In this document: piece after piece, positions 1 through 10,672 of the stretch | Position numbering within the stretch: the stretch's first letter is position 1 | Layout: each line of letters starts with the position of its first letter | Assembly (NCBI GenBank): GCA_905221605.1 | Contig: CAJNDS010002346.1 | Coordinates: 122,001 to 186,000, forward strand | Source of the DNA: Symbiodinium natans | Taxonomy: Eukaryota; Sar; Dinophyceae; Suessiales; Symbiodiniaceae | Length of the DNA: 64,000 nt | Direction: 5' to 3' | Made by a program: the position numbers and the translations under genes | The notes under the pieces: generated by a model | The model's database searches: none | Told to the model about the DNA's origin: nothing | The model's input: the letters and a program-made list of their open reading frames with translations, nothing else

Positions 1-3000
1 CTGCTTCTGTCGGTTCGGGCACTCCGGGTCTTGTTCTTGCTTTGGGCCTTTGCTTCCTCAGCCTGTCTGCAACTTCTTCTGCGTCCTCATCTCTGTCTTC
101 GGTGAGGTAGTTGCACAGTCTCCTGAACATCTTCACCTTTGACCCTGAGACGCTCAAACCCAAATACCGACAACCTTCTCGCAGCTTCTCAATCTCACTC
201 GTTGCTGTGAGTGACTCTCCATTCACCACAATAGTACTTCCCATGTCGAGTTCCAACTCTTGGTGTCCTCCTGCCTTTCCTTGCTGCTTCACAACTCCTT
301 TCGGCACTGGCACCTGCAACTCTTCTGGAGCTCCTCTTTCTCTTCCAAACCATTCTGGCTCCTCTTCCATCTTCTTTTCTTCCTCCTTTGGTGCTTCTTC
401 TGGTGCTACCTCTTCTACCAAGCACTTGTCCAGATACTCTGGTGTCCTGTGCAAGAATGTGAGAATTTCTGATCGAAAAAGCAATCCCGGTATTCGATCT
501 TCCAAGTCGGATTTTCGCTCGAGCAATTCCGTTGCTTCAATCACTTCCCATTCGTTGCCCACCTTCACGATGGTGGTCCTGTACTTCCAAGTACCTGTCG
601 GCGGCTTTACAAACTCAAGTCCAAAATGGCGATGGACTGGCGTTCCATTCGGTAGAAGGCTCCAATCCTTCTCTGGGACTTTACCAAAGTCATAGGCCAA
701 AGTCACCTTGACTGCCCTGACTTGCTCGACTCCTCTAACTTCCGCTGTCAATCTCAAGCTATTCCTCTGGTATTCCACAGGCACCCGTGCCTTACCATCG
801 GGAGATACAAGTTCCCCCGCCTGGGTTTCTTCTCCCCAGGTCTCGCCCCCTTGGCGCTGTTTGCATCCCACTGACACAAACTTCCATCCATTTTTGAGTA
901 GCCTTCCTAAAGACAGCAAGATGTTATTGGTGTCCGACAACACAAAGTCCTCAGTCACACTGCAGCTACTGAACTGCAAAACTGCTCGCCGCATACCTTC
1001 AACTCGCATCGCACCCCCTTGTGCGTCTTGCAACCTCAGAGAGGTTGGGGTCGAAACTTCGACGCCTGCATCCGACAATCTTCGTGGTAACAAACTCACA
1101 TCTGCTCCTGAATCCAAGATCACCACATGTTGCTTTGTGTCCAACTGGACCATTCGCACATTGAGAGGTTCCGATCCTCCCTGACTCAGAGGTTCCAATC
1201 CTCCTTGACTCAGAGGTTCCAATCCTCCTTGATTCAGAGGTTCCAATCCTCCTGGAGGTCCCAATCCTCCTTGAACTCTTTCCAAGCTGTTTTCATACCA
1301 TTGATACAGCTCATCACTCTCATGATCTTGTTTGTTCTCACTCTCATCCCCGATGTAGTAGCACTCTGGTCCTTGCACCTCTATCCTTCTGGTGAACCAA
1401 TCACCTTCTTCTTCTGAAACTTCGCTAAGCTCATAGTGCTCTGTGCCGTCAGGTGGTGTGTTCGCAATGTGATGGAAATCAATGTTCCTCACTCTCCTTA
1501 TCCTGTATTGGCTCGCACTCTGCGACGGAGTAACAGACTCGACTGTCGAGTGGGGTACCTCGGTGCTGGCCTCGCTCGCCTGCACTTCTCGAACATTGCG
1601 GTTTGGACACTCGTTTCCCCAATGTCCTCGCTGCTTGCAGAATCGGCAAACATCTCTGTCCAACTTCTTTCCTCCACCTTTCTTTCCTCCTTTGCCATGC
1701 TTTCCACCTTTCTTTCCGCCTTTCTTTCCTCCTTTGTGGAAACCTTTGCCTCGTCCTTTCTTTCCTCCTTTGTAGCTTCCTTTTCGTCCACCTTTTCTCC
1801 ATTGGCGAAATCCTGCTCCAAAGCTTGACCACGAGTAGGATCCTTTTCCTCCTTTGTTTCCTTTGTTGCCTTTGTTTCCTTTTCCTCCTCCTTTCTCGTA
1901 CACTGCATCCACTTCCATTGGTGCTGGTCCTTGATCTGCATTCGAACTGCTCGCTGTGTTCTGCAAGGTCTTTTGCTTCAACACCGTCTGGTAATCCCAA
2001 GTTTTGCTGCTTTGCTCGTATGAAAGAATCGCTTGCTTCACTGACATGTAGTTTGTTCCTTCGGGCATTGTCAAAGTAAGGTGGTCTCGAATCGCCCTCG
2101 GTGAACATCGAAGCAAAACTCCCATCAACAAATCTCGATCGTAGGTCTTTCCTGAAGCGATCTCGTACTCCCGAACAAGGTTTTCCAGTGAACCAATCTG
2201 CTCCACCATGCTCTTGCCCCCATCGAAGTTGGGAAACATCCCAATCGCTTGACTGAGGGTTAGAGCTCGTTGTTTGGTGGCTGGTTGGTATTCCCAAAGC
2301 AAACTTTGATAGAGACGATACCCACATCGCTCCCTGCTCCAATTTCGAGACAGTTGTGTTGCTGCTCCCCGCATATACGAAGTCAGTATGTGGTAAAGCT
2401 TTGTCGAAAGTTCTCTCTCCACTGTAGTGAGAGTCGAAACATCGATCGGCGTTGCTCCCAGACTTTCAATCATACTTAGAGCTTCTGAGTACTGCGAATC
2501 GGCAAAACCTAGCCAATTCAGAAACTGATGTTTCCAGGTTGTAAAATCCGGTGGATGCTCTCCCGAGGCTTGTGGGTTCCAAACATCTGGTGCCTTGATC
2601 GCCTTTGTCGCACTTTCAATCCTTCGGTTCAGATCATCCGAACTGCTTGCTTGTTGCTCCAACCTTTGTAGCGCACTCATTCCAACTTGGGTCGCCCTTG
2701 TCAATGCAGTCAGAATTTCAGAAAGTTCTGTGGGTTGTTGGGGTGGTCCATTCTGCTGCATCCCTTGCACTGCAGAAAACTGTAACACGACAAGCACACA
2801 CAGCATCGCTCCTCTCTGTTGTTTTCTCACACAAGCACACGAACGCAAGTGATCTCTCCGTGCCCCTCTGCTCAAGCGCCTCCGAAAACATGAATGTTGC
2901 AATCTCCACAAACATGACTGACGACATGACTGCAAATGCACTGTCGCTTGCAAACATCCAATGCACAACATGATCGCACCTGATACTCCAAGCATAAGCA

Positions 3001-3271
3001 TCATTGCCATTGCTCCATTGTAATCGAATTGCATAGTCTTGGGGTCGTAGAGGTTCTTTGCTCCTGGAATACTGGTCCAAATCCACATCACCAATGGATC
3101 TCTTGTTCCATTCATAGTCTTGTCGGAGTAGAGGCTCTTGTTTGTACATAGGCCATAGAATTTTGATTCCTCCTGGTAGTCGATCTCTGTTTTCTCCTCC
3201 TGGTAGTCGATCTCTGCTGTAGTTTCTCCTCCTGGTAGTCGATCTCTGCTTTCTCCTTCTGGTAGTCGACC
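1..3271 (-). CDS. Gag-protease polyprotein, partial (open to window edge)
   Basis: This frame is open without a stop from just after the TGA at 3272-3274 to base 1, over 1,000 codons. A plausible internal start is the ATG at 2759-2761, just before a Gln/Pro-rich stretch. The gag-like helical region lies at about 2000-2700. A Gly/Lys-rich basic stretch (1650-1900) leads into a CX2CX4HX4C zinc knuckle at 1607-1648, typical of nucleic-acid binding by Gag. A short GGLEPL-type tandem repeat lies at 1180-1265. The protease motif DSGADVSLLP follows, with the catalytic Asp at 1112-1114. Near 75-225 is a stretch resembling a SAP DNA-binding domain. Two hydrophobic segments (about 2950-3010 and 2760-2806) precede the gag core. 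The segment 2720-3270 is also open in another minus frame, so its true frame is uncertain. Confidence 0.75.
3172..3270 (-). repeat. 27-bp tandem repeat at the polyprotein break
   Basis: Three full units beginning CGACTACCAG and a partial fourth lie immediately after the in-frame TGA, read on the minus strand. Units one and three are 27 bp; unit two is 32 bp, a 5-bp insertion that changes frame. In one frame the units encode EIDYQEEK-like peptides. Entry into unit one and the 5-bp insertion shift the frame in ways that could compensate, which suggests the TGA reflects slippage in a repeat and not a designed stop. Confidence 0.7.
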
Positions 3272-4543
3272 TCATCGTCCTGACCAATCTCCCCATTCAT
3301 CTTCCTCATTTCCAGGGTTTGGCTCCTCGCCCCTTTCTCGCATTCTTCTCCTTTCTGTTCTCCTCCAAGGAGAATTCGGGTAGAGCGTAGTGGCTTGCGT
3401 TGCTCCCACTCGCTTCGGTGGTGGTCCCTTTGGCTCTGGAGGTGGCGCCTTGCTTCCAGCAGGTCGTTCCTTCGGAGGTGGTCCTCTGGAACTGCTCCCT
3501 GGCTCATTTCTCGCATCTTCCATCCTGGGTTGTAGGGTCCCAGGCCCCGTCCTGGGTTGTAGGGTCCCAGGCCCCGTGTCTCGGCTGGAACTCGCTGTTC
3601 CACTGCTTTGGCTTCGCTGGCCGTACCTGGCTCGAAAGTATGCAACTCCACGAGCAAATTCCTTGGATTCCCTGGCTCTTGCTTCGTCTCCTGAAGGAAT
3701 TGCACCGGCACGTCTTGCAGCATACTCTTCCTCATTCCGGCGGATGTGTTCCGCCACTGCTGCGTTGCTGTCCAGCGTGTGAAGAGGAAGCTTCGTACCA
3801 CTCGGCATTGGGTCCGGAGGTGGACACTCTGGAGCTCGTTCTTCTCCTGGCGGTGGACACTCTGGAGCTTGCTCTGGTTCTGGGCCCGCTGGTGGCGGTG
3901 GCCCTCCTGACTTTGGAAACCGAACTGGTTCCTGCAAGGCTCGTTCCCTTGCTCGCCGTTGGATCCTTTCCGTCTCTGCTGCGAGTGCAGAGAGTCTCTC
4001 CAGCTGCCTTCGCCTGCGTTGCTCAGCAGACACTTGCTGCTCTTGCAGCTCCAAGGCGATGTGCCCAGACGAAAGTGTTCTCGGCTCCCTTCTCGGTGTA
4101 GGTGGTGCCTCTTGGTACACCATTGTAGTTTCGGGGCTAGAGGAACTAGGACTCCCGATCTCCACTGGCCCGTCTGGTTCTCCTCCTTCCAAGGGAATGT
4201 AATCTCTTCCTTCCACCACTGGTCGTTCGGGCTTCTTCTTCGGCTTTGGAGGCATATACCTTGGTGCACTTCCACTTCCTTCAGCTGAACTGCTTGCTGA
4301 AGATCCGTAGCCTTTTCCCATGCCAACACGGTGAATTTTGATCTCCTTTCTTCGTGGCTCCATTTCTTCTTCTTGTTCCCCTTCTTCCATGGGCTCTGCG
4401 GGTTCCATCGGCTCCATGGGTTCTGTGAGTTCCATTGGCTCCATGGGTTCTGTGAGTTCCATGGGCTCTGTAGGTTCTGTGAGCTCCATTGGCTCCACAG
4501 CATCAGGGTTCCAACCCAAACCATCATCACGGCCACGAGGCAT
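3272..4543 (-). CDS. N-terminal acidic/Pro-rich retroelement protein, 423 aa
   Basis: This open frame starts at the ATG at 4541-4543 (context GCCATGC), the first ATG after an in-frame TAG, and ends at TGA 3272-3274. The N-terminus holds repeated Glu-Pro-Met-Glu-Leu-Thr units (about 4385-4500). The middle is Pro-, Arg- and Glu-rich with a coiled-coil-like Arg/Glu/Gln stretch, and the C-terminus is acidic. I recognise no catalytic domain. It lies in exactly the same frame as the downstream gag-protease frame and is separated from it only by the TGA, so the two may once have been one polyprotein or may be linked by frameshift or readthrough. Confidence 0.6.
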   Translation of the reverse strand: MPRGRDDGLGWNPDAVEPMELTEPTEPMELTEPMEPMELTEPMEPMEPAEPMEEGEQEEEMEPRRKEIKIHRVGMGKGYGSSASSSAEGSGSAPRYMPPKPKKKPERPVVEGRDYIPLEGGEPDGPVEIGSPSSSSPETTMVYQEAPPTPRREPRTLSSGHIALELQEQQVSAEQRRRRQLERLSALAAETERIQRRARERALQEPVRFPKSGGPPPPAGPEPEQAPECPPPGEERAPECPPPDPMPSGTKLPLHTLDSNAAVAEHIRRNEEEYAARRAGAIPSGDEARARESKEFARGVAYFRARYGQRSQSSGTASSSRDTGPGTLQPRTGPGTLQPRMEDARNEPGSSSRGPPPKERPAGSKAPPPEPKGPPPKRVGATQATTLYPNSPWRRTERRRMRERGEEPNPGNEEDEWGDWSGR

Positions 4544-4650
4544 GGCTTCGGTCCCGGATGCACAGTGTGCTCCGCTACCATGCTAAACTTCAAGTCGCTC
4601 TTTTTCCTTGAACCGGTAAAAGCGCTGTCGGTAAAACATGAGTCACAAAT

Positions 4651-5690
4651 CCACACATGCTCATCAACCCTTTGGGTTGGTAGGTGGGGTTCCCAGGTAG
4701 TAGAAAAACTTTACATTATCTCTCAAAATGGTCTCAATCGAAACCTTAAAGCCGACACGCAAGCCATACCGGCGAACGCCTCTATTCTGGGCGAGGCATT
4801 CAGCGGAAGCAGAGAACGCCACCGCTCACAAACTGCCACCAGGAAGTGGACGCTGCCTCTGCCGTCCTCAGATGGGCGAGCGCGCCAGCCGCACACTTTC
4901 TCAGCCATCCTGCCGCGAGGACTTGCGGAGCGAAGGAAAGGAAAGTGCAGAAAGGTTGAGCCAGCTGCTTTGCTGCGACCGCCCACCGACAAGCCACCGA
5001 CATCGAGCCCCCCCACGTTGCCTAAGATGACACAAGCAACCGACATTGCCAAAACTGTGCACAAACTTATGTTCCGAGGACGTCCACCGACATCTACCGA
5101 CATTCTGCCGACGTCAGGAAAAGTGTGCCTGACCCATTTGTTTTCTCTGCCTGTGAGCGACGATGCACCTGAAACAGAAGCCAGGCCCAAGACCATCGGA
5201 GCGACAGTCCCCACGTAAAACTCTTGGGGTTTTTATCCCAAAGAACATGACAAAGTAGGATACATAACAAGCAACAAAAAGGAGGGAGATGGGACAGCAG
5301 AACACGCAAGAGGAAGAAGAAATGAGACGAACATGGCAGCAACAACAACTGGCTTAAAGAAACTGGAAGAAACACAGCTCAACTGAACAACAGGAAACAA
5401 TAGGCGAGTCGAGACTAGTCACTAGCGAGCGGCAATGCTACCAAGATCTGCTTTAGTTCCTTCTTGTTCTTGCACGTTCGGTCTTACGTGGTCCCCTAGT
5501 GTTCCTCCTGTTGTTGTCCAATCTTGTTCCAGTTTGTTTTTTGCATGTCTTATCCAATCACATTGGCCCGTCCTTTCCCTTGTCCTTCTCCCAGCTTCTT
5601 GTTTTGCATGTTGCTCCTGTTATCCTTTTGGCTGTTAGCCTGTAATTTGAATTCTGAACATAGCTTTACATCAACGGTCACATGTCCGGT
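4651..5690 (-). other. Retroelement upstream region, possible LTR/leader
   Basis: This is the sequence 5' of the retroelement start on the minus strand. It is free of telomere-like arrays. A GTCGGT-type motif recurs many times between about 4980 and 5110. Several frames are open on both strands but none is convincing. It may contain the LTR and untranslated leader, but the second LTR copy needed to prove this is outside the window. Confidence 0.35.
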
Positions 5691-5983
5691 TCAAGAATTG
5701 AGGCAGGCCGTTTGCGTGCGCCACCAGGGCTGTCTGCATCAGGACACTGTGCAGGTATCCCGTGCGCCTCACTGGAGGAGCCAGGACCTCCCGACAACCC
5801 TCCCGACAACTTCACTGCGTAATCTCGCTCGTGACAAGACCACAAGATTGAAAGTCCCTAAACCCCAAACCCTAAACCCGAAACCCAAAGGCCCTGAAGA
5901 GATGCCTGGGTCGGTTTCACGGTGTGCCCGAAGTCCAGCTTCCACCTTGGCATCCTCCCGCGGCTCTGCCACATAATCGGCCT
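5690..5983 (-). CDS. Two short exon candidates
   Basis: The minus strand reads DYVAEPREDAKVEAGLRAHR at about 5905-5980 and GYLHSVLMQTALVAHANGLP at about 5700-5780, the second ending at a TGA. Between them lies a short CCCTAAA-type stretch. No family is recognised. The plus strand of the second block is also open. Confidence 0.35.
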
Positions 5984-5989
5984 AACAAC

Positions 5990-6860
5990 CTGCCGTCGCA
6001 AGAGCTTAAGCCTTTCAAACATATAGAGTGTCAAGGTTAAGCAGTTAAACCTAGAGCATTCACCTTTAAGCCCTATAGGGTTAAGGCTGAAAGGTTTAGG
6101 GTTGAAGAACTGGGCATCTAAACCGAAGCCGGCAATTAACCTAAACCCTTAACCTTTAACCTATAAGGTTAATGCTTAAAGGTTTACGGTGAAGAACTGG
6201 GCATTTAAACCGAAGCCATAGAGTTTAAGCCTCAAGGGTTTAAGGTTTAGGCCCCGGCATTCAAACCTTAAGCCTAAACCCTTGAGGGTCAAAACCCTAA
6301 AAGCCTATAGGGCTCTAAAAGGTTGAAAGGTTTAATGCATAAATGTCCAGATCTAAGGTTTAAATGCATATAAAGTAGCAGAATTAAGCCTCAAGCTTAG
6401 GCATCTAAACCTCTAAACCCTAAACCCTTTATCTCTTAAACCCTGACAAGGTTTGCTCTATAGGGTTTAAACCCCATAGGGTCTGAGGTTTTGGCAATGC
6501 CCGAAACCCTTTAGGGTCAGAAACCTAAAACTCAGTACGGCTCTAAAAGGTTGAAAAGCTGTAACCCTATAGGCGCTGAAGGTATACGTGTCCAGACCTA
6601 GGTCTACGAGCACATAAAGTATTCGAATTTAAGCCTCAGTTCAACCTTTAAACCCGAACCCTCTCCCAGGTCAACAACCTCACCAGGCACCCGTTACATT
6701 CCTCCCAATCCCTTACCCAAAGAGCCCAATACCCCTTAAGCAAGGAATATGCCTTGCTTTAGAAAGGAGTAAGCCCACGAACCCCTTAGCAGCCCTAAGT
6801 TTTACATTGCTTTGTGGCACAAGCATAGCAACTGCTGGTTTTTCATTGCTTTGTAGCCCA
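5990..6860. repeat. Degenerate telomere-like DNA
   Basis: About 870 bp consist of decayed CCCTAAA and TTTAGGG units in both orientations, mixed with CTATAGGG-type variants. No open frame of interest and no clean array is present. It looks like an old, mutated telomere-like tract. Confidence 0.7.
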
Positions 6861-6928
6861 ACATGTGAATGCTATCAACTTGTTCTTCCTTATCGTTTTA
6901 CAAGGAATCCTTGACTTCGGGGCCGTCC

Positions 6929-7190
6929 TTAGGTCCTTCGGGAAAGTTCCAGAACGGGGTTATTTACCAAGCCCATGTGCCACGCGCAAGGCCCTCCATC
7001 ACGAACGTCCCAGCCCTGGCACGCGCCTGGAACACGCCTCGCCAGTGCGCTTGCAGGCACGCCTGTCGGCTTGCAACTTTGGCGATGGGATCGTTGGTCA
7101 ACGTGGATCTTCCCCGCATTCCTACAGGGCCACACACCGGCATGCCTGGGCGGTTGCTTCTACCGGCTTCGGGTTCAGGGCGAATCAAGG
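6929..7190 (-). CDS. Possible coding fragment, unknown
   Basis: A GC-rich stretch bordered by AT-richer sequence is open on the minus strand, including IAKVASRQACLQAHWRGVF. The plus strand is open as well, so neither strand nor function can be settled. It could be a decayed retroelement or an exon. Confidence 0.25.
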
Positions 7191-7224
7191 GACTAAGATT
7201 CCTACCTCTAAACCCTGAACCCTA

Positions 7225-8640
7225 AACCCTAAGGTTGTAGCCCTAGAGGTTTCCCTTAACATGCGCCTATAGTATGGCCCTTATTTTCCTTAAGCATCTT
7301 TAAAAGGGCCAAGGGCACAACCTTAGGCTCCAAGGTAGTGCCCCATGACTCTTGGGCCTCTCCGCCCTGCAGCCTAATCCCTGCACAGGTAAGGTTGAGG
7401 TTGGCGTAAAGGCTTCAGGGGTTTTCGGCTTCAGGTGTAGTTTCTTAGGGGTCTAATGTGGAATCGCTAAGGGGCAGTTCCTGCGCAGCTTATTTTGGGC
7501 GTCGAAAGGCCTTAGGGCCCAAGGCCTGCGAGTCTGTCAAAATGTGAAAAGTGTCTGCCTGTTATTGGTGGTAATACGTTTGGGCTTCTAGAAAAGGAAT
7601 ATAACTAGGGGAAATGTGACCTCGGCTGTACACCGTACACTCCTGACTATTTCACACCCTCTTATCTCCGAGTCACATCGACTTGTACAAAGCAAGTTGT
7701 TGTTAATTCGGTCCCATACTCACATTTCGTGACTGAAAGAAATCATTCTTCTCACTTTTCGTGAATGTAGGGTAACATTTCATCCGTAGCCATCAAGGAA
7801 ATACTGTTGCCTCTGCCCATAGCCATTGTACCACATGAAAGAACATCCATACGCAGAGAAATCGTCGTTCCATGCTTCTGCACTCATCGGAACATGTGAG
7901 AATAGGTAAAGCAACGGATCAGAACCTTATAACCCAATAGGGCTTGAGGCTTAAATCCCTAAACCTTAACTCCCACAGGGTTATTTGCCTGTGTTTATCG
8001 TATGTAGGGCTTGCCTCCTGTGGAATTGCACAGAAAAAGCAGAAGAAGTACCCACATCATGTACGTATATAGGGAATATGCATTGTATATTCAAATACAG
8101 CAAATGGAAAAGGAAGGAGTGAAGGATGGTAGGCCTCGAACCAGAAGACTGGGAAGCATTCGAGCGGATAGGGTGATGCGAAAAAAAGCATGTCCTGTAG
8201 GACCCGGGGACGCGAAAATACTGTGAGCAAATATCCTGTTACTCGCACATGTGACATCATAACCTTCCAAATATACATGCAAAAGGTAGACCCCAAAGGG
8301 GGGTTAGCATATAATGTGTGAATATTCGCGTGCGCGCGGGTTGGGTGAATGGGGGGCATTGCTGTCAGCGCAAGTAAGGTCTTTGCTGAGGAAGATGTCG
8401 TCACCGATCAAAGCACCACGCTCAAGCCCTTCGCTTTCCTCAAGGGAACAATGCTCAGTTGTCCAGTACCTAGGGGTTTTAAAGGTTAACCTTTGGGAAT
8501 ATAAGGGGAATATATTCACCCAAAAAGGTTAAAGGTTACCTACTCTACTACTAAGAATGCTGGGACTTGGAGCTTCGGAATGGAGGGTCTTTGGCCTAGA
8601 GGTTAATTTTAGGGCTGGTGTGGTTTTTATAATTCCAAGG
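7225..8640. other. Non-coding stretch, little visible
   Basis: I see no convincing exon here. Isolated TTTAGGG or CCCTAAA words occur at the left side. The family A palindromic element begins at about 8457. A GTACGTATATAGGG-type AT-rich patch lies near 8060. Confidence 0.5.
8457..8553. mobile_element. Family A palindromic element, copy 1
   Basis: About 97 bp starting TTGTCCAGTACC and ending CTCTACTACTA, with inner AAGGTTAACCTTT and AAAAGGTTAAAGGTTACC that form an imperfect hairpin. Closely similar copies lie at about 15948-16046 and 48493-48592, which is the evidence that it is mobile. It has no coding capacity. Confidence 0.75.
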
Positions 8641-8887
8641 TTAAATAGTCCCGCGTTCGCGTTCAGGGGAACACAACAGCTACACTACGCCCAGCATGAC
8701 TGCCCGGTTTAGTGTTTATGGGGGATTCCGAAAATTGGGAGCCCATTTTGGGGGTGCAAGTTCGACTAGACTTGGAGCAATAACGGGTAGCTACCTTAAA
8801 AACTTTGGAATATCCCTTAAGAAATCAGGGTTAAAGGGTTTAGCGTTTAGGGTTAAAGTCTGTGGCATCTGCGCCTAGGTAGACTAA

Positions 8888-8962
8888 ACCCGGTCCCTTT
8901 CGCGTCCAGTGGAGCCGAGGTCCTCCCTCAGCCCGGCGCAAAAGACTCACAAACTCCCTCAA
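8888..8962 (-). CDS. Exon candidate, unknown
   Basis: The minus strand reads EFVSLLRRAEGGPRLHWTRK in a GC-rich island directly bordered by a CCCTAAA array. No family recognised; the plus strand is also open. Confidence 0.35.
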
Positions 8963-9008
8963 CCCTAAACCCTAAACCCTAAACCCTAAACCCTAAACCC
9001 TAAACCCT
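8958..9008. repeat. CCCTAAA array
   Basis: Seven near-perfect CCCTAAA units, the plant/alga-type telomere sequence, internal to the contig. Confidence 0.95.
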
Positions 9009-9336
9009 CAATCCTAACCTCAGAATGGCCCTGCCACTTGGTAGCCCAGTAACCGCACTATAGTAACGGCAATCTGGTTGGGGCCAAGGGTTTAGTGCTT
9101 ATGATGAAAAAACGCACATCTGTTTGGGGTCTAGGTTTTAGTGTTTCCAAAGGAAAAGCGCACAGAGCAACACTGGGCTGCCATGATAGCCCCTTGTACA
9201 AGAGCCCTTAAGTCAAGGCCCCTAATTTCCCTCATAAACCCCAAGGAAACAAGATCCAGGGACCCATGTAACGAGAAGCCCTAGCCTTTCGGGAGGTCCC
9301 TCCCCGCAAATCTCTGGGAGGAGTCTTTGGGGGCGG

Positions 9337-9391
9337 AGTGTTAGGGTTTAGGGTTTAGGGTTTAGGGTTTAGGGTTTAGGGTTTAGGGTTC
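9337..9391. repeat. TTTAGGG array
   Basis: About eight TTTAGGG units, opposite in orientation to the array at 8958-9008, so the two could pair as stem arms around the 330 bp between them. Confidence 0.95.
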
Positions 9392-9564
9392 AGCAGCTCC
9401 GGATCGAGCAGTTTTATGGTCAAGTTTATTTACGGCTCGGATATAACACCCACCCACCCAGAGAATCCCATAAGATTGAGAAAACAAAAACACAAGCATT
9501 CTCCAATCATCTCAGTCTCAAAGGCCTTATTAACTTCAGATTCTTGCCATTGCATCTCCACGTG

Positions 9565-9915
9565 TCTTAAACCACGAATTATGGGCCTTAAACCACGGGC
9601 CTTAACCCACGAATTATCCACGGGCCTTAAACCACGAATTATGGGCCTCAAACCACGGGCCTTAAACCACTAATTATGGGCCTTAAACCACGGTCCTTAA
9701 ACCACGAATTATGGGCCTCAAGCCACGGGTCTTAAACCACGAATTATGGGCCTTAAACCACGAATTATGGGCCTTAAGCCACGGGTCTTCAACCACGAAT
9801 TATGGGCCTTAAACCACGAATTATGGGCCTTAAACCACGAATTATGGGCCTTAAAACACGGGCCTTCAACCACGAATTATGGGCCTTACAACACGGGCCT
9901 TAATTAAGGCTTAAA
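9565..9915. repeat. 21-bp minisatellite
   Basis: A tandem array of about sixteen units of roughly 21 bp built on GGGCCTTAAACCACGAATTAT, with two alternating variants (ACGAATTATGGGCC and ACGGGCCTTAAACC). It shows no relation to the telomere-like arrays. Confidence 0.9.
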
Positions 9916-9951
9916 TTATTATATGAAAGAGAGGTTTAGGGTTTAGGGTTT

Positions 9952-10030
9952 AGGCGCTTTTGCCAGTGCCGAGGCTCTGCGGTGGGCTCCAGCAGCTCCA
10001 TCTCCCTGGCGCAAGGCCAACCCCTTACCA
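9952..10030 (-). CDS. Exon candidate, unknown
   Basis: The minus strand reads GLALRQGDGAAGAHRRASAL between two short TTTAGGG tracts. No family recognised. Confidence 0.35.
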
Positions 10031-10181
10031 ATGAAAGGGGTTTAGGGTTTAGGGTTTAGGGGATTTGGGGGACCCTTGGGGATATAGGCCCTCTCAATAA
10101 GGTCCCTGTTTGAGAGAGCCAGAAGAGGGTCGAGAAAGGCTCCCGTCTTTAGGGTCCCCCATATCCTGCCTAGGACCAAAA

Positions 10182-10288
10182 CCCTAAACCCTAAACCCTA
10201 AACCCTAAACCCTAAACCCTAAACCCTAAACCCTAAACCCTAAACCCTAAACCCTAAACCCTAAACCCTAAACCCTAAACCCTAAACC
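10182..10288. repeat. CCCTAAA array
   Basis: About fifteen perfect CCCTAAA units in a row. Confidence 0.97.
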
Positions 10289-10329
10289 AACCCCTCACCA
10301 CCGCCCTCCAGCTCTTGGGGATTGAACTG

Positions 10330-10570
10330 GGGTTTAGGGGTTTAGGGGTTTACGGGCTTAGGGGTTTAGGGGTTTAGGGGTTAGGGGTTTAGGGGTTTAG
10401 GGGTTTAGGGGTCTAGGGGTCTAGGGGTTTAGGGGTTTAGGGGTTTAGGGGTCTAGGGGTCTAGGGCTTTAGGGGTCTAGGCGTCTAGGGGTCTAGGGTT
10501 TAGGGGTAGGGAAATAGGGTTTAGGGGTTTAGGGTTTGGGGGGTTGGGAAATAGGGTTTAGGGGTTTAGG
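10330..10570. repeat. G-rich variant array (TTTAGGGG)
   Basis: About thirty units of the 8-mer TTTAGGGG with TCTAGGGG and GGGGTTAGGG variants. Together with the opposite CCCTAAA array at 10182-10288 it forms an inverted pair. Confidence 0.92.
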
Positions 10571-10597
10571 GTTTAGGCTCTAGAGTTTGTTCGTAGA

Positions 10598-10672
10598 ATT
10601 AGTGCAACGACCTAGCGGGTTGGGGCTTATTGCCATGCCAAAAGGCAGGGCCGGAGGTTCCATTTTCGGACC
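10598..10672 (-). CDS. Exon candidate, unknown
   Basis: The minus strand reads PPALPFGMAISPNPLGRC between telomere-like tracts on both sides. No family recognised. Confidence 0.35.

Larger units (their letters stand above)
1..4650 (-). mobile_element. LTR retrotransposon (Ty1/copia-like or related), 5' part
   Basis: A minus-strand retroelement enters at about 4.6 kb and leaves the window at base 1. It carries a charged N-terminal region, a gag-like region, one CCHC zinc knuckle and a retropepsin-type protease motif, in that order. Integrase, reverse transcriptase and RNase H would lie left of base 1 and are not visible. With only one end in view I cannot define the long terminal repeats or the primer binding site. 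The Ty1/copia versus other LTR class is inferred from general knowledge of dinoflagellate elements; the protease motif alone does not decide it. Confidence 0.75.

Noticed and set aside
111-1830. Plus-strand frames across the retroelement
   Set aside because: They are antisense to the continuous gag-protease frame carrying the zinc knuckle and DSGAD motifs.
3112-4656. 514-codon minus frame overlapping the 423-aa retroelement protein
   Set aside because: It is Trp/Gln/Ser-rich in the way a shifted frame of the acidic Glu/Pro repeats would be, and it enters the 27-bp repeat out of register with the gag frame.
9565-9915. CRISPR-like array
   Set aside because: Units are contiguous without unique spacers, and the context is eukaryotic.
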